64,000 nt of DNA from Blautia wexlerae DSM 19850 (GCF_025148125.1 NZ_CP102267.1:990001-1054000), one strand, 5' to 3'. Counted from the first letter of the stretch, positions 27,703-37,124 are shown. The notes: generated by a model not told the origin, from the letters alone. A program made the numbers and translations.

Positions 27703-27780
27703 CTTATGCGAAAAAGGTATTGCTATTTCAGAAACAAAGTGGTATTATACAACTATCAAAAAACCTTATGCGCAAAAGGT
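27703..27780 (+). promoter_or_regulatory. Promoter and two LacI-type operators of the alpha-glucoside ABC operon
   Basis: TTGCTA (27720-27725) and TATTAT (27743-27748) are spaced by 17 bases. The core promoter is flanked by two near-identical sites, CTTATGCGAAAAAGGT (27703-27718) and CTTATGCGCAAAAGGT (27765-27780). The second is a near-perfect palindrome, CCTTATGCGCAAAAGG, with the central CG usual for LacI-family operators. A related site lies at 58296-58310 before a GH13 gene. The LacI protein at 60257-61288 is the likely binder (inference). Confidence 0.6.
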
Positions 27781-27817
27781 AAAAAGAAACAGTTAAAAAA
27801 ATGACGAGGTGACGAAA

Positions 27818-29098
27818 ATGAAGAAAAAAGTATTTGCAACACTTTTAGCAGTATCTATGATCGCATCAATGGTTCCGGCAGCAGTATCCGTACAGGCAGC
27901 AGACGGTGACAGTATTCGTCTTGTAAACGGTAAGATCGAAGTTGACGCTCAGCTGAAGAAATTAGCTGAAATGTATGAGAAAGAAACAGGAACTAAAGTA
28001 GAAATCGAATCCATAGGCGGTGGAGTCGATATTCAGGGTACTCTGAAAGGATACTATCAGTCAGATAACATGCCTGACATCTTCGTAAACGGCGGTGCTA
28101 CAGACTTCGCTAACTGGACAGACCTTTTAGTAGATATGAGTGATCAGGAATGGGCTTCTGACACAGATTCAGCTTATGTTGATGAGAGCCAGGGTACAAT
28201 CGGTTTCCCATATACAACAGAAGCAATCGGTCTTGCTTATAACAAAGACATCCTTGACAAAGCAGGAATTGATCCTTCTACATTAACAGGTCCTGATGCA
28301 ATCAAAGAAGCATTTGAGACAATTGATTCCAAGAAAGATGAGCTTGGACTGACAGCAGTTGTAGGTTATGGTGCAGAACCAGTTAACCTTTACTGGTCAA
28401 CAGGTAACCACTTATTTGGAAACTATCTGGATTCAGGTCTTGACAGAGATGACACTACTTATATTGATATGCTCAATGATGGCGGTAAGGTTGACGAAGA
28501 TCGTTTAACAGATTTTGCTAACTTTGTAGGTCTTCTGAATCAGTATTCAGATCCGGCACTTCTTGTATCCGGTACATATGATCAGCAGATCCTTAACTTC
28601 TCATCTGGTAAATATGCATTCGTTACTCAGGGCTCCTGGATCGGTGCAACTATGACAGGTGATGATGCAGATGCTTATAAAGAAGCTGGTAACTTCGAAG
28701 TTGGTATGATTCCATACGCATTTGAAGACGGAATTGATACAATCCTTACAAACTCTCCATCCTGGTGGTCAGTATATAAAGATGGTAATGTAGAAGCAGC
28801 AGAAGCATTCCTTCAGTGGCTGACAACAGATGAAGCTCAGGAAGTTCTTGTTAAAGAAGCAGGTTTCGTAAGTCCGTTCAAGTCTTGCACAATCGTTGGT
28901 GATGATCCATTTGCTCAGACAATCACTGATTATGTATCTTCCGGAAAGACATCTGCTTGGCATTGGCTTGGTATGAAAGAAGGTCTTGCACAGAACTATA
29001 CAGGTCAGGTATTTGCTGACTATGCATCTGGCAGCCTTGATGAAGCCGGATTTGTTAAGACACTGGAACAGGTTATCCAGGGTGCATATGCAAACTAA
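27818..29098 (+). CDS. Sugar ABC transporter substrate-binding protein (alpha-glucoside type)
   Basis: Extracellular binding protein of 426 residues. The signal peptide (MKKKVFATLLAVSMIAS) ends near VSVQA|ADGDS. There is no lipobox cysteine. The body has family-1 features such as YYQSDNMPDIFVNGGATDFANW, FPYTTEAIGLAYNKDILDKAGI and FVTQGSWIGA. The ATG at 27818 is chosen because GAGGTGA lies 5 bases upstream; a GTG at 27809 overlaps that site. Two permease genes follow. The shared operator with the GH13 locus suggests a maltose/isomaltose-type alpha-glucoside. Confidence 0.86.
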   Translation: MKKKVFATLLAVSMIASMVPAAVSVQAADGDSIRLVNGKIEVDAQLKKLAEMYEKETGTKVEIESIGGGVDIQGTLKGYYQSDNMPDIFVNGGATDFANWTDLLVDMSDQEWASDTDSAYVDESQGTIGFPYTTEAIGLAYNKDILDKAGIDPSTLTGPDAIKEAFETIDSKKDELGLTAVVGYGAEPVNLYWSTGNHLFGNYLDSGLDRDDTTYIDMLNDGGKVDEDRLTDFANFVGLLNQYSDPALLVSGTYDQQILNFSSGKYAFVTQGSWIGATMTGDDADAYKEAGNFEVGMIPYAFEDGIDTILTNSPSWWSVYKDGNVEAAEAFLQWLTTDEAQEVLVKEAGFVSPFKSCTIVGDDPFAQTITDYVSSGKTSAWHWLGMKEGLAQNYTGQVFADYASGSLDEAGFVKTLEQVIQGAYAN

Positions 29099-29113
29099 TA
29101 ATTGAAACTTAAC

Positions 29114-29136
29114 GGGCGGCGCTTATGTTGCCGCCC
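29114..29136 (+). promoter_or_regulatory. Intra-operon hairpin between binding protein and permease
   Basis: GGGCGGC pairs with GCCGCCC around a 9-base loop, 16 bases after the binding-protein stop. It has no proper T run. Such hairpins usually lower read-through or protect the upstream mRNA, so that the binding protein is made in excess. Confidence 0.55.
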
Positions 29137-29255
29137 ACTTTTATTTGCGCTGCATACCTGAGTAAAGGTCCGGCAGACCTTTATCCAGGTACGCAAAAAG
29201 TTTAAGACGCATTGATTTTTGCTTTGAAATAAGAAATAGGAAGGATGAAGGCAAA

Positions 29256-30308
29256 ATGAATACAAACAGTGCTAGTAAAAAAGCAATTTCCATGGTATGC
29301 CTGATCGCCGGTATTATTTTACTGGCAGCATCATTGATCCAGGATATTTCCGGAAGCGGAGCAGGCTGGAGAGGTCCGGCGCTGATCATCGGTGCAATCG
29401 GCATCTTACTGGGAATGTATTTATTCCCGACATTAAAACATCACAGAAGCATCGTTAACTTTATATTTGTATTTCCGTTGTTATTTACATTTGTAGTAAC
29501 AGTTATTATTCCATTATGCCTTGGTGTATTCTATTCCTTTACAGACTGGAATGGAATCAAGATGACAGGATTTATAGGATTTGCAAACTATAAGGCAATG
29601 TTCAGTGAACCAAGTTTCCTCTGGTCACTGATCATCACAATTCTGTTTGTAGTTCTGAATATGGTTCTGGTAAATGTAGTAGCGTTTATGCTGGCCTTAC
29701 TCTGTACCTCTAAGGTTAAGGGACTCTCATTCTTCAGAGCTTCCTATTTCCTGCCAAACCTGATCGGCGGTATCGTACTTGGTTATGTATGGCAGTTCAT
29801 ATTTAATAACGTACTGATCAAGATGACAAATAATATTTCACTTCTGTCAAAGACAAACACAGCTATGATGGCTATCATCGTTGTTTATATCTGGCAGTAT
29901 GCAGGTTATATCATGCTGATCTATGTAACAGGTCTGACACAGGTACCTAAAGATGTACTGGAAGCATCTCAGATCGATGGCGCAAATGCTGTTACAACAT
30001 TATTTAAGATCAAGATTCCGATGATCGCAGCTACAATTACAATCTGTACATTCCTTACCTTAACATCTGCATTCAAACAGTTCGATGTTAACATGGCTCT
30101 GACAAATGGTACAGGTTCTGTCACAAGTTTCTTCGGAAACTATCTGACAAACGGTACTCAGATGCTGGCTCTGAATATTTATAATACAGCGATCTCCAAG
30201 AACAATTATGCACTTGGTCAGGCGAAAGCTATTCTGTTCTTCATTATCCTGGCTGCTGTATCTATTATTCAGGTCAGAATTTCCAATAAGAAGGAGGTTG
30301 AAATGTAA
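29256..30308 (+). CDS. Sugar ABC transporter permease (MalF type)
   Basis: Permease of 350 residues, longer than the two other first permeases here because of two extra N-terminal hydrophobic segments (about 12-30 and 40-57). Then six membrane segments follow, with the EAA loop in VLEASQIDGANAVTTLFKIKIP. The stop and the next start overlap as TAATG, so the two permeases are translationally coupled. No ATPase gene is found nearby. Confidence 0.9.
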   Translation: MNTNSASKKAISMVCLIAGIILLAASLIQDISGSGAGWRGPALIIGAIGILLGMYLFPTLKHHRSIVNFIFVFPLLFTFVVTVIIPLCLGVFYSFTDWNGIKMTGFIGFANYKAMFSEPSFLWSLIITILFVVLNMVLVNVVAFMLALLCTSKVKGLSFFRASYFLPNLIGGIVLGYVWQFIFNNVLIKMTNNISLLSKTNTAMMAIIVVYIWQYAGYIMLIYVTGLTQVPKDVLEASQIDGANAVTTLFKIKIPMIAATITICTFLTLTSAFKQFDVNMALTNGTGSVTSFFGNYLTNGTQMLALNIYNTAISKNNYALGQAKAILFFIILAAVSIIQVRISNKKEVEM

Positions 30309-31168
30309 TGGTTACGAAGAAAACTCCAAAGGTAGTGCTTACAGCTGTTGCGATTGTTATCGCAGCGTACATATTATCTCCTTTCTATCTGGTACTTATT
30401 AATACATTTAAGAATGCAAACGGTATTGTTGCAAATCCTGTAAGCTTTGCAGGTGCAAGCTTTGCACAGTTTAAGACAAATATTTCAAACGTTGTCAACA
30501 ACTCCAACTTCAGTTTCTGGAGTGCATTCGGAACATCTGCGATCATTACAGTTGTTTCCCTTGTATTACTTGCTTTATTCGGTGGTATGGCTGCATGGGT
30601 TATCTGCCGTAACAAGACAAAATGGTCCACAGCTATTTACATGACATTCATCGCATCCATGACAATTCCTTTCCAGGTAGTTATGCTTCCTCTGGTTTCT
30701 ACATTCCGTGATGTAGGTAAATTCCTTGGAATCAACATGCTTCAGTCTGTTCCTGGTATTGTATTTGCATACTGTGGATTCGGTGGTGCTATGACAGTAT
30801 TTATCTTAACTGGTTTTATTAAAGGTATTCCATATGAACTGGAAGAAGCAGCAGCGATTGACGGATGTTCTCCTGAGGGAACTTTCTTCCGCATTATCCT
30901 TCCGCTTCTGAAACCGGTTATTGTTACTGTTACTATTCTGAATGGTATGTGGATCTGGAACGATTACCTTCTTCCTTCTCTGATGTTAGGACAGAATGGT
31001 AAGGTTAAGACTCTTCCGGTTGCTGTACAGGCGTTTGTTGGTTCTTATGTTAAGCAGTGGGATCTGATCCTTACTGCAGCACTCCTGGCAATGATTCCGA
31101 TGATCATCGTATTCCTGCTTGCTCAGAAGCAGATTATGAATGGTATGGTTGAGGGTGCTATTAAATAG
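30308..31168 (+). CDS. Sugar ABC transporter permease (MalG type)
   Basis: Permease of 286 residues with six membrane segments and the EAA loop in ELEEAAAIDGCSPEGTFFRI. Its start overlaps the previous stop by one base (TAATG). It closes the operon and is followed by a good terminator. Confidence 0.9.
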   Translation: MVTKKTPKVVLTAVAIVIAAYILSPFYLVLINTFKNANGIVANPVSFAGASFAQFKTNISNVVNNSNFSFWSAFGTSAIITVVSLVLLALFGGMAAWVICRNKTKWSTAIYMTFIASMTIPFQVVMLPLVSTFRDVGKFLGINMLQSVPGIVFAYCGFGGAMTVFILTGFIKGIPYELEEAAAIDGCSPEGTFFRIILPLLKPVIVTVTILNGMWIWNDYLLPSLMLGQNGKVKTLPVAVQAFVGSYVKQWDLILTAALLAMIPMIIVFLLAQKQIMNGMVEGAIK

Positions 31169-31189
31169 GCTTGCAAATACTTTTTGAAT

Positions 31190-31230
31190 AGCTGTCGTTT
31201 CCTCATTTATTGGGGACGACAGCTTTTTTA
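31190..31230 (+). terminator. Terminator of the alpha-glucoside ABC operon
   Basis: AGCTGTCGT pairs with ACGACAGCT and is followed by a T run. Confidence 0.85.
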
Positions 31231-31232
31231 TG

Positions 31233-31460
31233 GTTTCAAAGGGGACGCGAAGAAAAATAAATGTTTTGAACCACGGCTGCGGGGGCAGGAACTCTAAGCC
31301 TTTGGAAATTTGCTAAAACCATGCCAGAAAAATTCAAACTCGCTTCGCTCAGACAGTGAATTTTTCTGACATAACGCAAATTCCCAAAGACTAAGAGTTG
31401 CTACACCCCCTGTAGATGTGGTTAAAAACATTTATTTTTCTTCGCTGTGAACTGGCTGGG
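31233..31460. repeat. Large ~200 bp palindromic element
   Basis: From 31247 to 31445 the sequence is a long imperfect palindrome. The outer arms are GCGAAGAAAAATAAATGTTT and its near-complement, the middle arms include CTCTAAG...TTTGG...AATTTGC with its complement, and the centre is a perfect 12-base pair (CAGAAAAATTCA, 31325-31336; TGAATTTTTCTG, 31357-31368). It is bounded by TTTCAAAGGGGA and CTGGCTGGGA, blocks also found together at 2041-2090. It encodes nothing and is best read as a MITE-like or hairpin-forming repeat. The rest of 31461-31650 shows no further feature. Confidence 0.65.
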
Positions 31461-31650
31461 ACTGTGAATGATAGTATGGAAGTGTGTTATCAGATATGGA
31501 GTGGAGAAAAAACGGAACAGAAACGGAATAGAAAATGGTAGTATAAATTTATTGATATGGGGTTGAAATGTTGGGGGGTTTATAGTAATGTAGGTGATAC
31601 AACGCTTAAGGCGAGGGCTGTCTCGGGACAGTCTGTTTTTGTGAAGAAGG

Positions 31651-33075
31651 ATGAGGAAAAGTTTTATGGAGAGGACGAAAGAAAGGTCATCGTTTCGTAA
31701 GAAGTTTATCGGTGACAGGAAGTTTTATATGATGGTTCTGGCTGTGGCTGTTCCGATCATGATTCAGAATGGAATTACGAATTTCGTGAGTCTGCTGGAT
31801 AATATTATGATCGGGCGGATCGGTACGGAGCAGATGTCGGGGGCTTCCATTGTGAATCAGTTGATTTTTGTCTATAATCTGTGCATTTTCGGAGGGGTAT
31901 CCGGAGCGGGTATTTTCACGGCACAGTATTTTGGACAGAAGGATCACGAGGGTGTGAGGCAGACATTCAGGTATAAGTTCTGGATGGCTGTGATTCTGAC
32001 GATTGGAACGATTTTGCTGTTTTTTACTGTTGGAGAGAATCTGATCAGTATGTATCTTCAGGGAGAGGGTACTGCGCAGCAGATCGCAGATACGCTTAAG
32101 TATGGAAAGCAGTATCTGGATATTATGCTGTTGGGACTGCCGCCGTTTATGATGGTGCAGATTTATTCCAGTACTCTGAGAGAGTGCGGAGAGACTGTTC
32201 TGCCAATGAAAGCCGGGGTTGTGGCAATCTGTGTGAATCTGTTGTTTAATTATCTGTTGATCTATGGTGTATTTTTCTTCCCTAGACTGGGTGTGAGAGG
32301 TGCGGCAATCGCAACTGTGCTGTCACGTTATGTGGAGGCGGCAATTGTAATAGGCTGGACACACAGGCATACGGAGAAGAATGCATTTGCAAAGGGGCTG
32401 TACAGCACGCTTAAGGTTCCTGCGAATCTGACAAAGAAGATTCTGGTCAAGGGTACACCGCTGTTGTTTAATGAGACTTTATGGGCTTCTGCCATGGCGA
32501 TGCTGACTCAGTGTTATTCGATTCGAGGGCTGAATGTGGTTGCTTCGCTGAATATTTCCAATACCATCAACAATGTGTTTAATATTGTGTTTATTGCGCT
32601 GGGAGATTCTGTTGCGATTATTGTGGGACAGCTTCTGGGTGCGGGAGATATGAAGAAAGCGAGAGATACAGATAACAAGATGATCGCGTTCTCAGTGATG
32701 TGTTGTACCTGTGTGGCAATGGTGATGTTTGTTATGGCGCCGCTGTTTCCAATGCTTTATAATACCAATGATGAGGCAAGGGAGCTGGCGAAGTATCTGA
32801 TTATGATCACTGCATTCTTTATGCCGCAGAATGCGTTTTTGCATGCAACCTATTTTACTCTGCGTTCCGGTGGGAAGACGATTATTACGTTCCTGTTTGA
32901 CAGTGTGTTTATCTGGTGCGTCAGTGTGCCAATCGCGTTTGTGCTGAGTCGTTATACAGGGATTCATGTGCTTGTGATTTATGCATGTGTGCAGCTGGCG
33001 GATTTGATTAAGTGTGTGATTGGATTTGTGCTGGTTAAGAAGGGTGTGTGGCTGCAGAATATTGTTTCATCATGA
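31651..33075 (+). CDS. MATE-family efflux transporter
   Basis: Membrane protein of 474 residues (or 469 if the ATG at 31666 is used; an AGGA site sits 8 bases before that one, whereas GAAGAAGG directly abuts the first ATG). Twelve membrane segments in two similar halves are expected. Typical features are VAVPIMIQNGITNFVSLLDNIMIGRIGTEQMSG near the start, and ENLISMYLQGEG, split by loops. MATE proteins expel drugs or metabolites in exchange for Na+ or H+. The substrate is unknown. Transcribed alone. Confidence 0.92.
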   Translation: MRKSFMERTKERSSFRKKFIGDRKFYMMVLAVAVPIMIQNGITNFVSLLDNIMIGRIGTEQMSGASIVNQLIFVYNLCIFGGVSGAGIFTAQYFGQKDHEGVRQTFRYKFWMAVILTIGTILLFFTVGENLISMYLQGEGTAQQIADTLKYGKQYLDIMLLGLPPFMMVQIYSSTLRECGETVLPMKAGVVAICVNLLFNYLLIYGVFFFPRLGVRGAAIATVLSRYVEAAIVIGWTHRHTEKNAFAKGLYSTLKVPANLTKKILVKGTPLLFNETLWASAMAMLTQCYSIRGLNVVASLNISNTINNVFNIVFIALGDSVAIIVGQLLGAGDMKKARDTDNKMIAFSVMCCTCVAMVMFVMAPLFPMLYNTNDEARELAKYLIMITAFFMPQNAFLHATYFTLRSGGKTIITFLFDSVFIWCVSVPIAFVLSRYTGIHVLVIYACVQLADLIKCVIGFVLVKKGVWLQNIVSS

Positions 33076-33649
33076 TAAAAATTTTCAATAACATTTGGCT
33101 TGACTAACCGATATACTATAGTGTATTATCAGTGAAAGTCAATTAGAAACAGTCTTATAAAACTATTATAATATGACTTGTTGTTTGATTCACATCATGC
33201 TATTTGTGAATTGATATATATAACATTAATTCTCTTTGCACTGCATTACATTCAACAGAATGCGAGATCAACAGTACAAACTGAGCAGGCGATGCCCGAG
33301 ATGCTCGAGGGCGTGGGGCCGGGCCGCGCGAAGCGGCAGCAGATATGAAAATTTTCAGACATATCTGTGGGACAGTGTATGTTCCGCAGGTGTGTCTTTT
33401 TGTTTTCTGAAAAGTATGTTTTGGAAAGATTTTCTTTTAGAGGGATTTTTTTAGGAGGATTTTCTGAGACAGGTGCAGTTCCGAAATACAAAAAGACCCC
33501 TGTAAGACCGCACTTTGATAAGTCACAGAAAGGAAATATGTTTTCTGACTGTGGCGCAATGTATGTGACATAAGAAGAACCTGTAAACTCAAATATAGGA
33601 AAGTACAAAAGCTTATATATTTGAAAAGAAAATTTAGGAGGTCCTGGTT
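33076..33649. other. Long gene-poor stretch with a GC-rich patch
   Basis: This 570-base stretch has no convincing gene. A GC-rich patch (about 33285-33345, including GGGCGTGGGGCCGGGCCGCG) stands out from the A/T-rich surroundings. Next to it CAGATATG and CATATCTG are inverted (33340-33368). A 68-codon plus frame at 33367-33573 (SEKYVLERFSFRGIF, ending in DCGAMYVT) lacks a ribosome site and a known family. TTGACT and TATTAT with 18-base spacing occur near 33102-33131. Confidence 0.4.
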
Positions 33650-34609
33650 ATGGAACAGACAAAAAAATTAAACATGACAGCAATGTCAGACAAGACAAAC
33701 AGTAACACGACAGCTAAGAAGGAAGAGCCTGCATGGGAACATAAGGTGGCAATGAAGGTATCAGGTGTGAGTATTGCAGTAAACCTGTTACTTTCCTTAT
33801 TTAAATTACTTGCCGGAATTCTGGCACATTCAGGTGCCATGATCTCAGATGCGATTCATTCAGCATCTGATGTGGGAAGTACTTTCGTAGTAATAGTCGG
33901 TGTGAATTTATCCAGCAAAAAATCCGATAAGGAGCATCAGTATGGACATGAGCGGATGGAATGTGTATCTTCCATTATTTTGTCCGGGTTACTTCTGGCA
34001 ACCGGTATCGGAATTGGTATGAATGGAATTGAGAACATTATTAAGAGTACTTCAGGAGCAAGCATTGCAATTCCCGGAACATTGGCACTGATTGCGGCAG
34101 TTGTTTCTATTGTAGTGAAGGAGTGGATGTTCTGGTATACCAGAAGTGCTGCGAAGAAAATAAACTCTGGCGCACTGATGGCAGATGCATGGCACCACCG
34201 TTCAGATGCAATGTCTTCTGTTGGTGCATTTATTGGTATCCTGGGTGCAAGACTTGGCTTCCCGATCCTGGATCCAATTGCCAGTGTGGCAATCTGTGTA
34301 CTGATCGTGAAAGCATCTGTAGATATTTTCAGAGATGCTATTGATAAGATGGTTGACCATTCCTGCGATGAGGCAACAGAAGAGAGCATGAGAGAAGTGA
34401 TCATGGGTGTGAAAGGCGTGAAGGGAATCGACCTTCTCCAGACACGACTTTTCGGTTCCAAGATGTATGTGGATATTGAAATCTCAGCAGATGGAACGAT
34501 TCCTCTGGATGAGGCACATGACATTGCGGAAAATGTTCATCATAGTATAGAGAAGAATTTTAAAGACGTAAAACACTGCATGGTTCATGTGAATCCGGTG
34601 AATGAGTAA
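33650..34609 (+). CDS. Cation diffusion facilitator (CDF) family metal transporter
   Basis: Membrane transporter of 319 residues. It has six expected membrane segments with metal-site motifs HSASDVGSTFVV (helix II) and DAWHHRSDAMSSVG (helix V), and a C-terminal cytoplasmic dimer domain (KGIDLLQTRLFGSKMYVDIEI). These proteins expel Zn2+, Mn2+, Fe2+ or similar ions in exchange for H+. An AGGAGG site lies 8 bases before the ATG. The metal cannot be named from this alone. Confidence 0.93.
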   Translation: MEQTKKLNMTAMSDKTNSNTTAKKEEPAWEHKVAMKVSGVSIAVNLLLSLFKLLAGILAHSGAMISDAIHSASDVGSTFVVIVGVNLSSKKSDKEHQYGHERMECVSSIILSGLLLATGIGIGMNGIENIIKSTSGASIAIPGTLALIAAVVSIVVKEWMFWYTRSAAKKINSGALMADAWHHRSDAMSSVGAFIGILGARLGFPILDPIASVAICVLIVKASVDIFRDAIDKMVDHSCDEATEESMREVIMGVKGVKGIDLLQTRLFGSKMYVDIEISADGTIPLDEAHDIAENVHHSIEKNFKDVKHCMVHVNPVNE

Positions 34610-34617
34610 ATGAAAAG

Positions 34618-34658
34618 CGAGACTGTCCGAAGTATAATCTGGGCAGTCTTGTTTTTTA
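34618..34658 (+). terminator. Terminator of the CDF gene
   Basis: AGACTGTCC and GGGCAGTCT form the stem, followed by GTTTTTTATT. Confidence 0.8.
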
Positions 34659-34812
34659 TTGGATAATCATCTATGCTATAAGCGAAACTCGTATTATCTG
34701 TTCTTTGTATGGCAGTAAGTCTGGGAAGCGTACAGAAAATACAGGTAGCGAAAGGACTGCTATAGAATAGCAGAAATCACTTTTTTATTGAGAAACAGAT
34801 AAATTTATTTGT

Positions 34813-34840
34813 TTGACTGGAAATTTTACGTAAATATAAC
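34813..34840 (+). promoter_or_regulatory. Putative promoter of ppk
   Basis: TTGACT and TATAAC are separated by 16 bases, about 125 bases upstream of the ppk start. Confidence 0.45.
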
Positions 34841-34905
34841 ATGGACATTCCATGGAATTGATATTCAAAGTTTATAATTCTAAACGTTATGGGATGTCAG
34901 AGTCA

Positions 34906-34936
34906 AAAGGTTTGATAAATTTTGCCACTGATATCA
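34906..34936. repeat. Hairpin motif GTCAAAAGG...TTTTGCC...TGATATCA, copy 2
   Basis: GTCAGAGTCAAAA and TTTTGCCACTGAT pair in part (TCAG with CTGA, CAAAA with TTTTG), and TGATATCA closes the motif. It sits about 30 bases before ppk. Compared with the copy at 25043, outer stem bases have changed on both sides and still pair. Confidence 0.4.
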
Positions 34937-34964
34937 CGAATAAAAAGAGTGAGGAATTATCCGA

Positions 34965-37073
34965 ATGAAAAAACAACAGAAAAAAAGCAAAGAAATTACA
35001 GCACCTGTATATATGATGAACAGAGAACTGTCCTGGCTGAAGTTTAATGAGAGAGTTTTAAATGAGGCGGGAAATCCAGGAGTTCCGCTTGCGGAGAGAC
35101 TGACATTTGCTGCTATTTATCAGTCAAATCTGGATGAATTTTACAGAGTCAGAGTCGGAACTCTGATGGATCAGATGGAAGCATCTGAAGTAATACGTGA
35201 GAATAAAACAAACATGACCAGTGAAGAACAGGTAACTGCAATCATTCAGGCCACCAGAGATCTGGATCAGAAAAAGGCAGCTATCTATGAACAGCTGATG
35301 GGAGAACTGGAGCCTTACGGAGTGCGTCTGATCAATTTTAACAGATTATCTGCAGAGGAAGGCAAGCTTCTGGAAACATATTTTGATCAGGAGATCGCAC
35401 CGTATCTGTCTGCAAATATTGTGAGCAAACAGCAGCCATTTCCATTCCTGAAAAATAAAAATATTTATGCAGTGGCATCACTGATGAGCAAGGGTGGAAA
35501 AACAAAAACAGCTATTATCCCTTGCAGTAATACTGTATTCAGACGTTTGATCGATATTCCTACAAGAAAAGGGACTTTCATGCTTTCAGAGGAACTGATT
35601 CTTCATTTTCTGCCGAAAATGTTTAAGAGTTATGAGATCAGGGAGAAAGCGCTGCTCCGTATTACCAGAAATGCAGATATTGATACAGAAACCATTTATG
35701 ATGAGGATCTGGATTACAGGGATGCAATGGAGAATCTGATCAAGCAGAGAAGACGAATGAATCCTGTAAGAATGGAGTTATCCAGAGAATTAAATAAAAA
35801 GATGATAAGTTCACTCTGTAAGGAGCTTCATGTGGATAAAGAACACGTATTTTTGACCAGGGTTCCGCTTGATATGTCCTTTGTATTCGGACTTCAGGGA
35901 TATCTGAGGAATACTGCCCAGGACAAACTTTTCTATCAGAGAAGAACTCCCAGAATGACACCGGAGCTAGATGACAAGAGTGCTCTGATTCCACAGATCA
36001 TGAAGAAAGATGTACTGTTATCCTATCCATTTGAAAATATCAGATCTTTTATTAATCTTCTGAATGAGGCTGCAAAGGATGATTCTGTTGTATCCATCAA
36101 GATGACATTATATCGTCTGGCGGACAAGAGCCAGATTGTAGATGCTCTGGTGGAAGCAGCAGAAAACGGAAAAGAAGTTGTTGTACTTGTAGAGCTGAGA
36201 GCCAGATTTGATGAGGAAAGCAATATTGAATATTCCAGAAAACTGGAAGAAGCTGGCTGCAGAGTAATCTATGGACTGAATGGATATAAAGTACATTCCA
36301 AGCTGTGCCTGATCTCCAGAAAAACAGATAAGGGTGTGTCCTATATTACGCAGATTGGTACAGGTAATTATAATGAAAAAACATCTGCACTTTACACAGA
36401 TCTGTCACTGATCACAGCAAATCAGGAAATCGGAAAAGAAGCAGCAGAAGTGTTTGCAGCTCTTCTGAAAGGGGAAGTTGTTGAGAAATCCAATCTTCTT
36501 CTGGTTGCACCGAAATGTCTGCAGAACAGAGTTCTGGATATGATACAGGAAGAAATCGACCAGGTGAAACAGGGAAAGGAAGGCTATATTGGAATCAAGA
36601 TCAATTCCCTGACAGATAAGGTGATCATCAATAAACTGGTGGAAGCATCTCAGGCAGGAGTAAAGATAGAGATGGTCGTCAGAGGTATCTGCTGTCTGAT
36701 TCCGGAGATTAAGGGATATACAGAGAATATCAAGGTTGTAAGTATTGTAGGCCGTTATCTGGAGCATTCCAGAATCTATCGCTTCGGTACAAAAGAAAGA
36801 GAAAAAATATATATTGCATCTGCTGACTTTATGACAAGAAATACAGTCCGTCGTGTGGAGGTGGCTGCTCCGGTTCTTAATGAGAAATTAAAGGAACGTC
36901 TGGACTGGATGTTCGAGACCATGATGAATGATGATGAAAAAGGAAAGAGACTGACAGAAACAGGAAATTATGCAGACAGAAGCCTGAATGATGTCAAACT
37001 CAATTCCCAGGAAATCTTTTATGCCATGGCATACAGCAATGCGGAGAAGACCCAGAAAAAAAGAGAAGATTGA
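34965..37073 (+). CDS. ppk1: Polyphosphate kinase 1
   Basis: Enzyme of 702 residues, the standard length, that makes long-chain polyphosphate from ATP and can run in reverse. The N-terminal domain begins MNRELSWLKFNERVLNEA. The two phospholipase-D-like catalytic domains carry the active-site histidines in GYKVHSKLCLI and YLEHSRIYRFG, and arginine/Asp motifs such as KMTLYRLADKSQIVDAL. Transcribed alone with a likely promoter at 34813 and a terminator after the stop. No exopolyphosphatase gene is adjacent. Confidence 0.96.
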   Translation: MKKQQKKSKEITAPVYMMNRELSWLKFNERVLNEAGNPGVPLAERLTFAAIYQSNLDEFYRVRVGTLMDQMEASEVIRENKTNMTSEEQVTAIIQATRDLDQKKAAIYEQLMGELEPYGVRLINFNRLSAEEGKLLETYFDQEIAPYLSANIVSKQQPFPFLKNKNIYAVASLMSKGGKTKTAIIPCSNTVFRRLIDIPTRKGTFMLSEELILHFLPKMFKSYEIREKALLRITRNADIDTETIYDEDLDYRDAMENLIKQRRRMNPVRMELSRELNKKMISSLCKELHVDKEHVFLTRVPLDMSFVFGLQGYLRNTAQDKLFYQRRTPRMTPELDDKSALIPQIMKKDVLLSYPFENIRSFINLLNEAAKDDSVVSIKMTLYRLADKSQIVDALVEAAENGKEVVVLVELRARFDEESNIEYSRKLEEAGCRVIYGLNGYKVHSKLCLISRKTDKGVSYITQIGTGNYNEKTSALYTDLSLITANQEIGKEAAEVFAALLKGEVVEKSNLLLVAPKCLQNRVLDMIQEEIDQVKQGKEGYIGIKINSLTDKVIINKLVEASQAGVKIEMVVRGICCLIPEIKGYTENIKVVSIVGRYLEHSRIYRFGTKEREKIYIASADFMTRNTVRRVEVAAPVLNEKLKERLDWMFETMMNDDEKGKRLTETGNYADRSLNDVKLNSQEIFYAMAYSNAEKTQKKRED

Positions 37074-37124
37074 AAAGTAGAAGATTAAGAAGAAATATTT
37101 GTTGACAATATTGTAGATTGCCTG

